A DNA stretch of 64,000 nucleotides from an uncultured Collinsella sp. (GCA_958415625.1 CATYZI010000009.1:1-64000); one strand, 5' to 3'. Counted from the stretch's first letter, positions 48,107-56,584 are shown. The notes: generated by a model not told the origin, from the sequence alone. Numbers and translations: made by a program.

Positions 48107-48209
48107 GGGCTGGAGGTTACCTTTCTAAAAGCCTCTGCAAACCTGTTTTGCGCGCTCTGATACCATGGTTTCACCGATTGGGACCAAGGCATCCGAGGAG
48201 CAGTGTTAT

Positions 48210-49727
48210 ATGGGAACTTATCATAGTACACGAGGACGCACTTTATCGTGCTCAAGTAAGGTGGCAATCCGCACCGGCATCGCTCCCGACGGGGGTTTGT
48301 TTGTCTCGGACGAGCTTGGCACCCAGCAGGTCGATATCAGCTCGCTTGCAGATAAATCGTACTTTGAAATCGCTCAAGATGTGTTGGGAATGTTACTGAA
48401 TGATTACACGGCCGAAGAAATTTCGGCGTGTGTCGACGAGGCATACCGCGGCACGTTCGCGAGCGAAGAGGTTACGCCGCTCGTCAAACTCGACGCTGCG
48501 CCGGGCGCTGACGCCCCTCAGACCTATGTGATGGAACTCTTTGGCGGCCCCACGAGCGCCTTCAAGGACGTCGCCCTGCAGATGCTCCCCCGCCTTATGG
48601 CCCGCACCTCCGCCAAGGACGGCGGCGCCGAGCGCATCATGATCGTCACCGCCACGTCGGGCGACACGGGCAAGGCAGCACTCGCCGGCTTTGCCGACGC
48701 TCCGGGCACGGGCATCACTGTCTTTTATCCCGAGGGCAAGGTCAGCCGCGTCCAGAACCTGCAGATGTCCACTCAGGAGGGCGATAACGTCGCCGTCTGC
48801 GGTATCCGCGGCAACTTCGACGACGCCCAGAGTGCCGTCAAGCGCATCTTTGCCGATAAGGAACTTGCCGAGCGCTTGGAGGCCGCCGGCACGGTGCTCT
48901 CGAGCGCCAACTCCATCAACGTCGGCCGCCTGGTGCCGCAGGTTGTCTACTACTTTGCCGCCTATGCGCAGCTACTGCGCGCCGGCGCCATCAAGGCCGG
49001 CGATGCCGTGGAGTTCTGCGTGCCGACCGGCAACTTTGGCGATATCCTGGCCGGCTACTATGCCAAGCGCATGGGTCTGCCCGTCGCCAAACTCGTCGTG
49101 GCCAGCGACAAGAACAACGTGCTCGCCGACTTCCTGACCACCGGCGTCTACGACCGCAACCGTCCGTTCTTCACGACCATCTCGCCGTCGATGGACATCC
49201 TTATTAGCTCCAACCTGGAGCGCATGCTCTACTTCCTGTCCGACGGCGACTGTGAGCTCGTTGCCGGCCTTATGGAGCAGCTTGCCCAGACCGGCCGCTA
49301 CGAGGTACCCGCCGAACTGCTGGCAAAGATTCAGAGCGTCTTTGGCTGCGGTTGGGCCAGCGAGGACGAGGTCCGCGCTGCCATCAAGAGCTGCTGGGAC
49401 GCGAACGGCTACGTGATCGACCCGCACACCGCTTGCGGCTACCACGTCTTTGAGCAGGTCGCTTCCGCCGAGGGCGCCAAGGCCCGCGTGCTGCTTTCGA
49501 CCGCCAGCCCCTACAAGTTCCCACGCGCCTGCTGCGACGCCCTGGGGCTCGACGTTCCCGAGGATGATTTTGAGGCTATGCGTGTGCTCGAGCAGGCCAC
49601 CAACACGGTCGCCCCGACCCAGCTCGCCGAACTCGAATCCAAACCCGTCCGTTTCGAAGACGTCTGCGACGTCGATGAGATGGCAAGCTACGTCGAGTCT
49701 GCAGCAAAACGAATGAGCACCAACTAG
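48210..49727 (+). CDS. thrC: Threonine synthase
   Basis: A 505-residue PLP enzyme converting O-phosphohomoserine to threonine. The PLP lysine is in FGGPTSAFKDVALQMLP. The phosphate-binding loop is TATSGDTGKAAL, followed by GITVFYPEGKVSRVQNLQM. The long C-terminal part matches the larger (type 2) form found in yeast and many anaerobes. I start at the ATG at 48210 (MGTYHSTRGRTL) because GAGGAG precedes it and the residues match the family's N-terminus; an upstream ATG (48165) adds 15 residues. The terminator and a nested palindrome separate it from thrB. Confidence 0.95.
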   Translation: MGTYHSTRGRTLSCSSKVAIRTGIAPDGGLFVSDELGTQQVDISSLADKSYFEIAQDVLGMLLNDYTAEEISACVDEAYRGTFASEEVTPLVKLDAAPGADAPQTYVMELFGGPTSAFKDVALQMLPRLMARTSAKDGGAERIMIVTATSGDTGKAALAGFADAPGTGITVFYPEGKVSRVQNLQMSTQEGDNVAVCGIRGNFDDAQSAVKRIFADKELAERLEAAGTVLSSANSINVGRLVPQVVYYFAAYAQLLRAGAIKAGDAVEFCVPTGNFGDILAGYYAKRMGLPVAKLVVASDKNNVLADFLTTGVYDRNRPFFTTISPSMDILISSNLERMLYFLSDGDCELVAGLMEQLAQTGRYEVPAELLAKIQSVFGCGWASEDEVRAAIKSCWDANGYVIDPHTACGYHVFEQVASAEGAKARVLLSTASPYKFPRACCDALGLDVPEDDFEAMRVLEQATNTVAPTQLAELESKPVRFEDVCDVDEMASYVESAAKRMSTN

Positions 49728-49737
49728 ATTCCTTATT

Positions 49738-49770
49738 AAGCGCCGGCGAAAGCCGGCGCACCTTCTTTTA
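49738..49770 (+). terminator. Terminator after thrC
   Basis: GCGCCGGC-GAAA-GCCGGCGC followed by ACCTTCTTTTA. Confidence 0.85.
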
Positions 49771-49805
49771 TCAGATAATCCCCGGGATGATGACGAACGC
49801 GCACA

Positions 49806-49917
49806 GCGTGCCTGGCTGTTTAGTTCGTCGCGAGTTCCGCACGCAAAGGAAAGCACTTAATGTGCTTTCCGTCTTGCGCAGGACTGCCCGAGCAGCGAAC
49901 TAAACAGCCAGGCACGC
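49806..49917. repeat. Nested palindrome in the thrC-thrB gap
   Basis: Outer arms 49806-49827 and 49896-49917 are exact 22-bp complements (GCGTGCCTGGCTGTTTAGTT...). Inner arms GGAAAGCAC and GTGCTTTCC (49848-49870) pair too. The right arm runs straight into the thrB ribosome site AGGAGG. Confidence 0.92.
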
Positions 49918-49930
49918 CAGGAGGACTCAC

Positions 49931-50812
49931 ATGATCAAAATCACCGTCCCAGCAACGAGCGCCAACCTAGGCATCGGCTACGACACCCTCGGCATGGCCG
50001 TCAGCCTCTACTCGCACTTCACCTTCGAGCGCGCCGACAAGCTCACCATCACGGGCTGCCCCGAGGAGTTTCAAAACGAGAACAACCTAGTCTACGTGAG
50101 CTTTGTCGACGCACTGGCCGCATGGGGCGAGCCGGCCTTCCCCGTCGCCATCGACATTCAGACTGACGTTCCCGTCGCCCGCGGCCTGGGCTCCAGCTCA
50201 ACCTGCGTCGTCGCCGGCATTATGGCCGCCGCCGCGCTGACAGGCCACACCGTCGACCGCGCCGAGCTCGTCCGCATTGCCACCGAGGTCGAGGGCCATC
50301 CCGATAACGTCGCCCCCGCCATCCTGGGCGGCGCCGTCTGCTCCTTTACGCCGACCGATTCGCTCCCCCAGTGCCTGCGCTACGAGGTGAGCGATCGCTT
50401 GCGTTTTATTACCGTGATTCCGCCCTACGAGGTACATACGAGCGAGGCGCGCAAGGTTGTGCCGCAGGAGATTCCACTCTCCACCGCCGTATGGCAAATG
50501 GGCCGCATCGCCGGCATGACGCGCGGCCTGGAGACCGGCGACCTGGATCTGATTGCCGCCGCCAACGACGACCGCATCCAAGAGCCGTATCGCCGTCGCC
50601 TCATCCCCGACTACAACGCCGTGCGCGACACCTGCCTTAACGGCGGCGCTAAGACCATCTGGATCAGTGGTTCGGGCTCGACCCTCATGGCCGTGACTGA
50701 CGACACCATCGTGGCAAAGTTCCTACAGGTCAAACTGCGTGAACAGTTCCCCAAGTGTGACACGCACATTCTGACGTGCGACACCGAGGGCGCTCAAATC
50801 GAGTACCTGTAG
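49931..50812 (+). CDS. thrB: Homoserine kinase
   Basis: A 293-residue GHMP kinase that phosphorylates homoserine, feeding thrC. The GHMP ATP loop is VARGLGSSSTCVVAG. The N-terminal PATSANLGIGYDTLGMAV is the homoserine-kinase signature. The C-terminal GAKTIWISGSGSTLMAV is the third GHMP motif. AGGAGG precedes the ATG. It follows thrC on the same strand, 200 bp on, behind a terminator and a nested palindrome. Confidence 0.95.
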   Translation: MIKITVPATSANLGIGYDTLGMAVSLYSHFTFERADKLTITGCPEEFQNENNLVYVSFVDALAAWGEPAFPVAIDIQTDVPVARGLGSSSTCVVAGIMAAAALTGHTVDRAELVRIATEVEGHPDNVAPAILGGAVCSFTPTDSLPQCLRYEVSDRLRFITVIPPYEVHTSEARKVVPQEIPLSTAVWQMGRIAGMTRGLETGDLDLIAAANDDRIQEPYRRRLIPDYNAVRDTCLNGGAKTIWISGSGSTLMAVTDDTIVAKFLQVKLREQFPKCDTHILTCDTEGAQIEYL

Positions 50813-50835
50813 CGCCCTGCCTCATTGCTCTCACC

Positions 50836-50952
50836 GGTCCCCTTGGGGCTTCCCCTGAAAACGTCCTCGATTATGAATTGCCCCGTCGTGCGCTTCGCGC
50901 GACGGGGCAATTCGATCTGCGGATTGTTTTCAGGGGAAGCCCCAAGGGGACC
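50836..50952. repeat. Nested palindrome after thrB
   Basis: Outer arms 50836-50862 and 50926-50952 are exact 27-bp complements. Inner arms GAATTGCCCCGTCG and CGACGGGGCAATTC (50875-50913) are also exact. It begins 24 bp after the thrB stop. Confidence 0.95.
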
Positions 50953-51015
50953 TTCGCAGCCTCGACAGGATAATCGCATTCGCTGATTTAATTATCGCCC
51001 GATTCGCGGCGCAAT

Positions 51016-51279
51016 CTATTTATCTCCGCTGCTCAGAACCGCCTCAAGTCTTTGCACGAGAACTCCGACGGTAATTCCAAGTGCCTCTGCATAGGCGAAC
51101 TGCTCATAAACCCTAAGACTGCGTTCCCCGGTTTCGACTTTCGAGATGAACGACTGAGGTACCCTCAGTTTCTTTGCGAGTTCAACCTGAGTGATACCTT
51201 GTTCCCGACGAATCTGGGAGAGGCACTTTCCGCATGTCCTATTAGCATCAACGTTCATACCGTTTACGCTATATTCCAT
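51016..51279 (-). CDS. Small XRE-family transcriptional regulator
   Basis: An 87-residue DNA-binding protein. The helix-turn-helix is CLSQIRREQGITQVELAKKLRVPQSFISKVETGERSL. There is no extra sensor domain. I start at the ATG at 51279; a later ATG (51258, MNVDANRTCGK) is possible, and ribosome sites are weak for both. It is divergent from the cysteine-repeat protein gene, with an inverted repeat over its own promoter, so it likely represses itself and perhaps its neighbour. A+T content is higher than in the surrounding core genes. Confidence 0.82.
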   Translation of the reverse strand: MEYSVNGMNVDANRTCGKCLSQIRREQGITQVELAKKLRVPQSFISKVETGERSLRVYEQFAYAEALGITVGVLVQRLEAVLSSGDK

Positions 51280-51283
51280 TTTG

Positions 51284-51306
51284 ATATATCCCAAACTAGG
51301 ATATAT
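51284..51306. promoter_or_regulatory. Candidate XRE operator
   Basis: ATATATCC-CAAACTA-GGATATAT has exact 8-bp arms and lies 5 bp upstream of the XRE start and 76 bp from the divergent gene. Confidence 0.6.
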
Positions 51307-51381
51307 TCATGTGAGTATCTGTTTCACTTATCGCAATTGTTCGCATCGCACATTTGAAACGAGAGAGGGGACTCGATAAGC

Positions 51382-52395
51382 ATGGATGACGAGATGAAAG
51401 AGCCCAATAGTGAGCAAACGCCCAGTGCATCTGATGAACAGAAGCCGAATATCGAAGGGAAGCAGGTTTCTGATGGTGCTGACGACACCACCTCCCCTGA
51501 CGATCGATCATCAAATGAAGACGGTGCCACATGCAATAAGGAAGAGGACGATTTACTTCTAACGAGTGCCATTAACAAACTTGGTGGTAATAAACGAGCG
51601 GCTATCGCAACTGCTGCGATAGTTGCCGTCATCTTCTGCTTACCCATGCTGTTTCCTCAAATGTTTTGCACCCACAAACTTTGGACCAATGCAAACTGTA
51701 CAAGCCCTCGCACCTGTAAAAGTTGCGGCAAAACCGAGGGGAAACCGCTCGGACATGAATGGGAAGAAGCAACATGCACGGTTCCGAAGACCTGTCAACG
51801 CTGCGGCAAAACCGAAGGGAAACCCCTTGGGCATCAACCAGGTTCTTGGACTACCGAAGTCGATTACGTTGACGCCACCTCGAAGGAAATTCGAGAATGC
51901 GGGAGATGCGGAGAGGTCGTTGACACCCGCAACGAAAAGGAAATTACTTCCTTTCTTGGCGACGGATCGTTTTCAATTTCACCTGAAGGCTTTATTGAAC
52001 GACTTAACGAGGAATTCTCCGATATTCCCAATTGCAGCAGTATGAAGGCGAGTTACGAGTTAGACGATAGCGGCACGGGACTCGAGCTTCAGATAAAAAA
52101 TGGCTCTACGCTTGCCGGTATTGGAGGTTTTTTCTCGGACTCGAGCAGTCAACTACTATTCAGCTATCTTGGATCAGAAAACTGCTTCAAAAACATAGTC
52201 ATGTACTTCGAAAATTCAGATTATGCCGCGGCGACAGCATTAGCAACCATACAAGCAATTGATCCAACACTCTCATTTTCCGACGCTAAGGAGATTGGCG
52301 CTGCCTGCGTAGGTACGCCAACTGTCAAAAATGGAATTACGTACGCAATCTTAGCTTCAAATGGAGAATACTGGCTGAGCACCCGAATTGAATAA
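51382..52395 (+). CDS. Membrane protein with cysteine-rich tandem repeats
   Basis: A 337-residue protein of unknown function. Residues 1-70 are acidic, Ser/Asp-rich and unlikely to fold. One membrane helix follows (about 73-91, AAIATAAIVAVIFCLPMLF). Then come two tandem repeats, each with three Cys and a closing His: NCTSPRTCKSCGKTEGKPLGHEW and TCTVPKTCQRCGKTEGKPLGHQP, plus a partial third (ECGRCGEVVD). CxxC pairs suggest zinc ribbons outside the membrane. The last 140 residues have no motif I recognise. GAGAGGGGA precedes the ATG. Low G+C and accessory neighbours suggest acquisition by transfer. Confidence 0.8.
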   Translation: MDDEMKEPNSEQTPSASDEQKPNIEGKQVSDGADDTTSPDDRSSNEDGATCNKEEDDLLLTSAINKLGGNKRAAIATAAIVAVIFCLPMLFPQMFCTHKLWTNANCTSPRTCKSCGKTEGKPLGHEWEEATCTVPKTCQRCGKTEGKPLGHQPGSWTTEVDYVDATSKEIRECGRCGEVVDTRNEKEITSFLGDGSFSISPEGFIERLNEEFSDIPNCSSMKASYELDDSGTGLELQIKNGSTLAGIGGFFSDSSSQLLFSYLGSENCFKNIVMYFENSDYAAATALATIQAIDPTLSFSDAKEIGAACVGTPTVKNGITYAILASNGEYWLSTRIE

Positions 52396-52468
52396 TTTAC
52401 TTTAATTGCTAAATGCAGACGCCTCTTACTCGCGGCATATTAAAGTTCAACCCCTGTTAGCATCGTCA

Positions 52469-52516
52469 ATCGAAATATGCCCCGCCGAGCACTTTAGCTT
52501 GGCGGGGCATTTCGAT
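52469..52516. terminator. Bidirectional hairpin between convergent genes
   Basis: ATCGAAATATGCCCCGCC and GGCGGGGCATTTCGAT pair with a 2-nt bulge around GAGCACTTTAGCTT. It separates the cysteine-repeat gene and the HTH gene at 52628. The rest of 52396-52627 shows no gene. Confidence 0.75.
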
Positions 52517-52627
52517 ACGTAGGCGGATTTTGATACCTAGAAGGCCCACATGCCCCCACTAGGCAGCCGGCTTCGCTGCTCAAATTGCTCGAACTGCAAC
52601 TTGAGCAATCAGCGGCCAGCATCTCTT

Positions 52628-53326
52628 TTAGGCTGCGCTAGTTTCTTTGTATTCAAAGACTGGCTCTAAGATGTCTTCGATGTTGCAGTGGAGGGCTTTT
52701 GCTATGGCTCTTACGCCTGTTACCGAAGCTTCATTGATGTTTCTCTGGCGCTGCTCGTACATTTGGATTGAGCGGAGTGATACGCCCGATTCGTATGCCA
52801 GGTCTTGTTGGGTTTTCTTGAGCCGCTTTCTTGCTAGCGCCAGTTTGGTTTGACGAGGTGTTTTCTTCGCCATGTCGCAAATAAGACGCGTCACACGTTC
52901 CTCCGAGGCTTCGTGCCAGGGATGATACAGGTTATGCAGCACATCAAACGGAGCGACATGCAGCAGGTCTTCAAAAGACTCTCCCAGGCGCCACTGCAGA
53001 TACGCCAATATCCAGCCCGTCCAGTATTCCGGTGTTTTCTCAAATCGATAGGTGCGGTCCGGCATAGACCTGGCTTCATAGCCCGACCTTTCGGCGATCA
53101 GTGCGAACAGCTCAACGCCCGATTTTCCCGATACGACCCATGCGTTGCCACGCTCAAACTCGCGGGCAACCCCGCTCAGACAAAAGAGTTCAGCAACTTC
53201 AGATCCTTCTGCTCCATAGTCATTGACGGCATAGTCAAAGCAGTCACCGAGGTTGTTCATTGCATCCTCGAGGTAGTAGACGGGGTATGTCCTACTCGGC
53301 CCACAATCCGTTAACTCTCGGATCAT
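52628..53326 (-). CDS. HTH protein, probable antitoxin partner of the DUF3990 toxin
   Basis: A 232-residue protein. The N-terminal 145 residues form an unassigned domain (NNLGDCFDYAVNDYGAEGSEVAELFCLSGVAREFERGNAWVVSGKSGVELFALI). The C-terminal 70 are an XRE HTH (ARKRLKKTQQDLAYESGVSLRSIQMYEQRQRNINEASV). The start at 53326 follows GGGAGGG and overlaps the toxin frame by 35 bp. Two-gene DUF3990-plus-small-regulator units are common in gut bacteria. The regulator would bind the double palindrome upstream (53992-54036) and neutralise the toxin. That role is inference from arrangement. Confidence 0.78.
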   Translation of the reverse strand: MIRELTDCGPSRTYPVYYLEDAMNNLGDCFDYAVNDYGAEGSEVAELFCLSGVAREFERGNAWVVSGKSGVELFALIAERSGYEARSMPDRTYRFEKTPEYWTGWILAYLQWRLGESFEDLLHVAPFDVLHNLYHPWHEASEERVTRLICDMAKKTPRQTKLALARKRLKKTQQDLAYESGVSLRSIQMYEQRQRNINEASVTGVRAIAKALHCNIEDILEPVFEYKETSAA

Positions 53327-53975
53327 TTAAATCAACCCTCCCTGCCATTAAATCCCTAATGTCGATACCTTCGGAATCGAACCCGTTAACCGTATCCAAG
53401 TATTTGCGTCGAGCATTCTGCTCACGCTCAAAACGCTTGGGATAAAACTCAGACCCCGAAGCCTGCTTCCAATCGCAGAATCTAATCACCGAAAAAGCGC
53501 GCTCGCTCATAAGAGCATATTGAATACCCAAATCACCCAAGCGCATGATACGTTGCAGCTGTCTGAGCGATATCATGCCGCTGACAAACTGTCTTGCAAA
53601 CGAAAAATAGGAGTCGTCAGCGCGATAGCCCCGAATAACGTCATATGAAGAAATATCAATCAGGCAGTTATCAAGTAGAAATCGTAGCCCTTCGCGCGCC
53701 AATGGCGTCGAGACATTGAACTCTCTGTTATTCGCCAGAATTGCAAGCCAGTTGAGAATCGAGAACTCACCTGATTCCAAATCCAAAATCGCAAGACCAT
53801 CTAAATCAAGCTCATATCGATTCGCAATGCCATCAGACTCGGTCCGACATGCCCATTCCATCGCCATTTCCTCATGTGGCGTGCAATAAAACCCACGCCC
53901 ATAGTCGTTGAACTGTCTACATCTATCCAGCGATGGATGTTCGACAACAACCTCCGACCCGTGCCATAGCTCCAT
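53292..53975 (-). CDS. DUF3990 domain protein, ADP-ribosyltransferase-like toxin
   Basis: A 227-residue protein. The first 60 residues carry the DUF3990 pattern LWHGSEVVVEHPSLDRCRQFNDYGRGFYCTPHEEMAMEWAC, with a His-Gly pair and the GRGFYCT motif of ADP-ribosyltransferase-like folds. DYVIRGYRADDSYFSFARQFVSG (about residues 125-147) is also typical. Enzyme activity has rarely been tested. It is first in a two-gene unit whose second gene encodes an HTH protein (35-bp overlap). GGAGG lies 5 nt before the ATG at 53975. Two operator-like palindromes lie just upstream. Confidence 0.82.
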   Translation of the reverse strand: MELWHGSEVVVEHPSLDRCRQFNDYGRGFYCTPHEEMAMEWACRTESDGIANRYELDLDGLAILDLESGEFSILNWLAILANNREFNVSTPLAREGLRFLLDNCLIDISSYDVIRGYRADDSYFSFARQFVSGMISLRQLQRIMRLGDLGIQYALMSERAFSVIRFCDWKQASGSEFYPKRFEREQNARRKYLDTVNGFDSEGIDIRDLMAGRVDLNDPRVNGLWAE

Positions 53976-53991
53976 AGCGACCTCCAAAAAA

Positions 53992-54036
53992 TATCACCTC
54001 AGTGATAGTTTACCAATAACTATCACTGAGGTGATA
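53992..54036. promoter_or_regulatory. Double operator upstream of the DUF3990 toxin gene
   Basis: TATCACCTCAGTGATA (53992-54007) and TATCACTGAGGTGATA (54021-54036) share TATCAC-N4-GTGATA and are 29 bp apart centre to centre. Together they form one exact 19-bp-arm inverted repeat with a 7-nt centre. This is what an HTH antitoxin would bind for autoregulation. Confidence 0.85.
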
Positions 54037-54066
54037 TAGATAGGAGCTTTGGGGGGGTTAACCTGA

Positions 54067-54657
54067 TTAGAGGCAAGCCTCAGCGATGCGGCGCTTGAGC
54101 TCGTCGATGCCCACACCGGTCTGGGAGCTTGTGATGATTACGTTCTCGGCCGGGACATTGAGCTGCTTTTTGATGGCTGCTGCCTGGCGGGCCTGCTGGG
54201 TGCGGCTGAGCTTGTCGGCCTTGGTGAGACAGACGATAAAGTTGAACTCGTTGCCCTGCAGATAGTCGATCATGTCGTGATCGAGCTTGCTGGGGTCGTG
54301 ACGAATGTCCACCAGCGAGACGACCAAGTTAAAGCTGCGCTCCGAGTCGAAGAAGTCGCCGATAAGCTCTGCCCAGCGGTCGCGCTCGGCCTTGGAACGA
54401 CGGGCGAAACCGTAACCCGGCAGGTCCACGAAATGCACGTCGTCGGCCTCAAAGAAGTTGATGTTGCTCGTCTTGCCCGGCGTGCTGGAAACCTTGACCA
54501 GGTTCTTGCGGCCAAAAAGCTTGTTCATAATCGACGACTTGCCCACGTTGGAGCGGCCAACAAAGCTCACCTCGGGGCAGGTGGACTCGGGAATCTGCGA
54601 AACCTTGCCATAGCTGGCAACGAACTTGGCAAGCTGGTAGTTAATGGAATCGGCCAT
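54067..54657 (-). CDS. engB: Ribosome biogenesis GTP-binding protein YsxC/EngB
   Basis: A 196-residue GTPase needed for large-subunit assembly. G1 is GRSNVGKSS, G3 is DLPGYGFA, G4 is TKAD and G5 is SSQTGVG, with the EngB-specific STPGKTSNINFF switch I. Length is typical. The start at 54657 follows AGGAG. It is the 3' neighbour of the MTA/SAH nucleosidase gene (38-bp gap), probably one transcript. Confidence 0.95.
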   Translation of the reverse strand: MADSINYQLAKFVASYGKVSQIPESTCPEVSFVGRSNVGKSSIMNKLFGRKNLVKVSSTPGKTSNINFFEADDVHFVDLPGYGFARRSKAERDRWAELIGDFFDSERSFNLVVSLVDIRHDPSKLDHDMIDYLQGNEFNFIVCLTKADKLSRTQQARQAAAIKKQLNVPAENVIITSSQTGVGIDELKRRIAEACL

Positions 54658-54695
54658 GGACACTCCTTGGTCGTAGGTTCTTACAAAAGAGCGCG

Positions 54696-55436
54696 CTAAT
54701 AGATAGCAGCGATACGGCGGACGATATCGAGCGTAATGCCACTCGCGGTACGGGCATACTCGAACAGGTCGAACTCACGGTCGCAAATCGCATCGTACGC
54801 CTCGTCACAATTATCGCTGATAGCGCGCAACACCAGGCAATCGACACCATTTTTAGTTGCGACATGGGCAATCGCCGCGCCCTCCATGCCAACACAATCG
54901 GCATGCGTCGCCTCGATAGCGTCGTTGCGCATGGCGGCACCCGTCACAAAACGGTTGCCCGTGGCAATCGTGCCGACCAGGAACTGCTTGGTGCCCTCGT
55001 TCGAAGCGGCTGCATTTGTCGAAGCATTGACAAAGCCACGCTCAGCAAGCACATCGGCAGCAATATCGACCAGCGCAGGCGTCGAGCCAAACTCCTCGAG
55101 CCCCGGTGCAGACTCGGCGATAAGCGCGGTATCGGTATCCAGATAGCGCAGGCGTTTGCCAATGACTACGTCGTCGATATGGAGCTTGGGGTTCAAACCG
55201 CCTGCAATGCCCGAAAACACAACAGCCTGCGGAGCATACTTGCTAATGAGGTGCTGTGTTGCGGCGGCAGCGTTCACGGTACCCATGCCCGCCGTTGTGG
55301 CGACAACTGTCAGTCCGTCGAGCCCGCCGGCCACAACGTTCAAGCCCGCCTCCTGTACCATGCAAACGTTACTCAACTCTTCCTTAATCTGCATGATCTC
55401 TTTTTCGAGCGCACCGATAATCGCGATGGTAGCCAT
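54696..55436 (-). CDS. mtnN: 5'-methylthioadenosine/S-adenosylhomocysteine nucleosidase
   Basis: A 246-residue nucleosidase that splits MTA and SAH to adenine plus the thioribose. The N-terminal IAIIGALEKEIMQIKEEL is typical, and SGIAGGLNP is the phosphorylase-fold glycine loop. The base-binding region has VGMEGAAIAHVA (Glu contacts the ribose) and LRAISDNCDE (catalytic Asp). It recycles the by-products of SAM use and may feed autoinducer-2 synthesis. engB follows closely. Confidence 0.93.
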   Translation of the reverse strand: MATIAIIGALEKEIMQIKEELSNVCMVQEAGLNVVAGGLDGLTVVATTAGMGTVNAAAATQHLISKYAPQAVVFSGIAGGLNPKLHIDDVVIGKRLRYLDTDTALIAESAPGLEEFGSTPALVDIAADVLAERGFVNASTNAAASNEGTKQFLVGTIATGNRFVTGAAMRNDAIEATHADCVGMEGAAIAHVATKNGVDCLVLRAISDNCDEAYDAICDREFDLFEYARTASGITLDIVRRIAAIY

Positions 55437-55514
55437 GCCATTCCCCAAACCTATACGAAATACTCAACCACGGTATGGTACCAGCATTTTGTTTGACCTC
55501 GCCAAACGAACACG

Positions 55515-55736
55515 CTAAGCCAGCGTAGCGCGGGTATCATAGAGCGCCTTGGCGATGGCAGTCACAACCTCACTCGAATGGTCGCTCCATGGCATCGATG
55601 TCATGATGCTCATAATGTAGGTGTCGCCGTCAACATCAATGAGGCCAGCATCGCACGTCGCATTGCAACCTGCCTCGCTGATCCAGCCGGCCTTGTTGCG
55701 CACCAAAGCTTGGTCGTCCGCAATGCCATCGCGCAC
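55515..55736 (-). pseudogene. C-terminal remnant of a beta-lactamase-like serine hydrolase
   Basis: The 73-codon frame reads ...VRNKAGWISEAGCNATCDAG, LIDVDGDTYIMSIMTSMPWS, which matches the KTG-strand end of class A beta-lactamase/penicillin-binding-like hydrolases (KAG for KTG). An in-frame TGA lies just upstream, and a short inverted repeat GCACTCATT/AATGAGTGC (around 55733-55763) sits at the break. The serine and its helix are gone. It looks cut by an insertion or deletion. Confidence 0.7.
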
Positions 55737-55765
55737 TCATTTATGTCTGTCCCCAATGAGTGCCG

Positions 55766-56584
55766 CTAGCCGATGGCGTTTTTGAGTTCGGCGCGGCGCT
55801 TTTTCATGCCGGCCATGACGGCGTTGCGCAGCTCGGGCATGCGCGCGGTATCCATCTGGGGCACGCCCTCGAGCTTATAGGGAATCCCCAGTTGCTCGTA
55901 CTTGACGACACCCATCGTGTGATACGGCAGCATTTCCAGGCCCACCACGTTGTGCCATGGAGCGATCAGGCGACCGAGCTTCTCGCATTCCTCCGCCGTG
56001 TCGGTAATGCCCGGCACCACCACGTGGCGAATAACAACCTTAATCTTGCGACGGGCAAGCTCATCGCCAAACGCCAGGATGCGCGCAGGATCGCAACCGG
56101 TCAGCTTTTTATGCTCAACCGGATCGGCATGCTTGATGTCGAGCAGCACCATATCGGTCTCGTTGAGAACAGCATCGAACTTCTCCGGATGCCTGGGATC
56201 AAATGCATAGCCACAGCTGTCTAGGCAGGTGTGTACGCGGCCATCGGGGTTGTTGTGCATCACGCGGAACAGGTCGGCCAAAAACTCGGGCTGCAGGAGC
56301 GGTTCGCCGCCCGAAACCGTAATTCCGCCGCTGCGGTAAAACTCATGGTTGCTCTGGAACTCGTCCATCAGGTGCTCGACGGTCACCATGGTGCCGCCGT
56401 TAACCGACCAGGTATCGGGGTTATGGCAATACGCACAGCGCATGGGACAGCCTTGGACAAACACTACGAAGCGGATGCCGGGACCGTCGACCGTTCCCAT
56501 CGTCTCGATTGAATGCACGCGGCCAAGGGCAAACGCAGAGTCCTCGGGACGAGCGTCCACACCCTCAAGCGTCATTTCTGCCAT
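55766..56584 (-). CDS. pflA: Pyruvate formate-lyase activating enzyme
   Basis: A 272-residue radical SAM activase that places the glycyl radical on PflB. The cluster motif is CPMRCAYCHNPDTW, preceded by IETMGTVDGPGIRFVVFVQG. ISGGEP-like element is TVSGGEPLLQPEF, and VVPGITD comes later. The start at 56584 (MAEMTLEG) lies after AAGGAGAGG-AAGGTAGCG. pflB lies 7 kb away on the same strand, beyond a DegV gene and the sucrose locus, so the usual pflBA adjacency is broken. Confidence 0.95.
   Translation of the reverse strand: MAEMTLEGVDARPEDSAFALGRVHSIETMGTVDGPGIRFVVFVQGCPMRCAYCHNPDTWSVNGGTMVTVEHLMDEFQSNHEFYRSGGITVSGGEPLLQPEFLADLFRVMHNNPDGRVHTCLDSCGYAFDPRHPEKFDAVLNETDMVLLDIKHADPVEHKKLTGCDPARILAFGDELARRKIKVVIRHVVVPGITDTAEECEKLGRLIAPWHNVVGLEMLPYHTMGVVKYEQLGIPYKLEGVPQMDTARMPELRNAVMAGMKKRRAELKNAIG

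Noticed and set aside
48107..48209. Lysine riboswitch or T-box in the lysC-thrC divergent gap
   Set aside because: The gap is about 100 bp and shows neither the long lysine-riboswitch core nor a T-box motif.
54001..54066. Terminator for engB at the double palindrome
   Set aside because: The dyad has the TATCAC-N4-GTGATA form twice and lacks a U tract in the engB direction; an operator explains it better.
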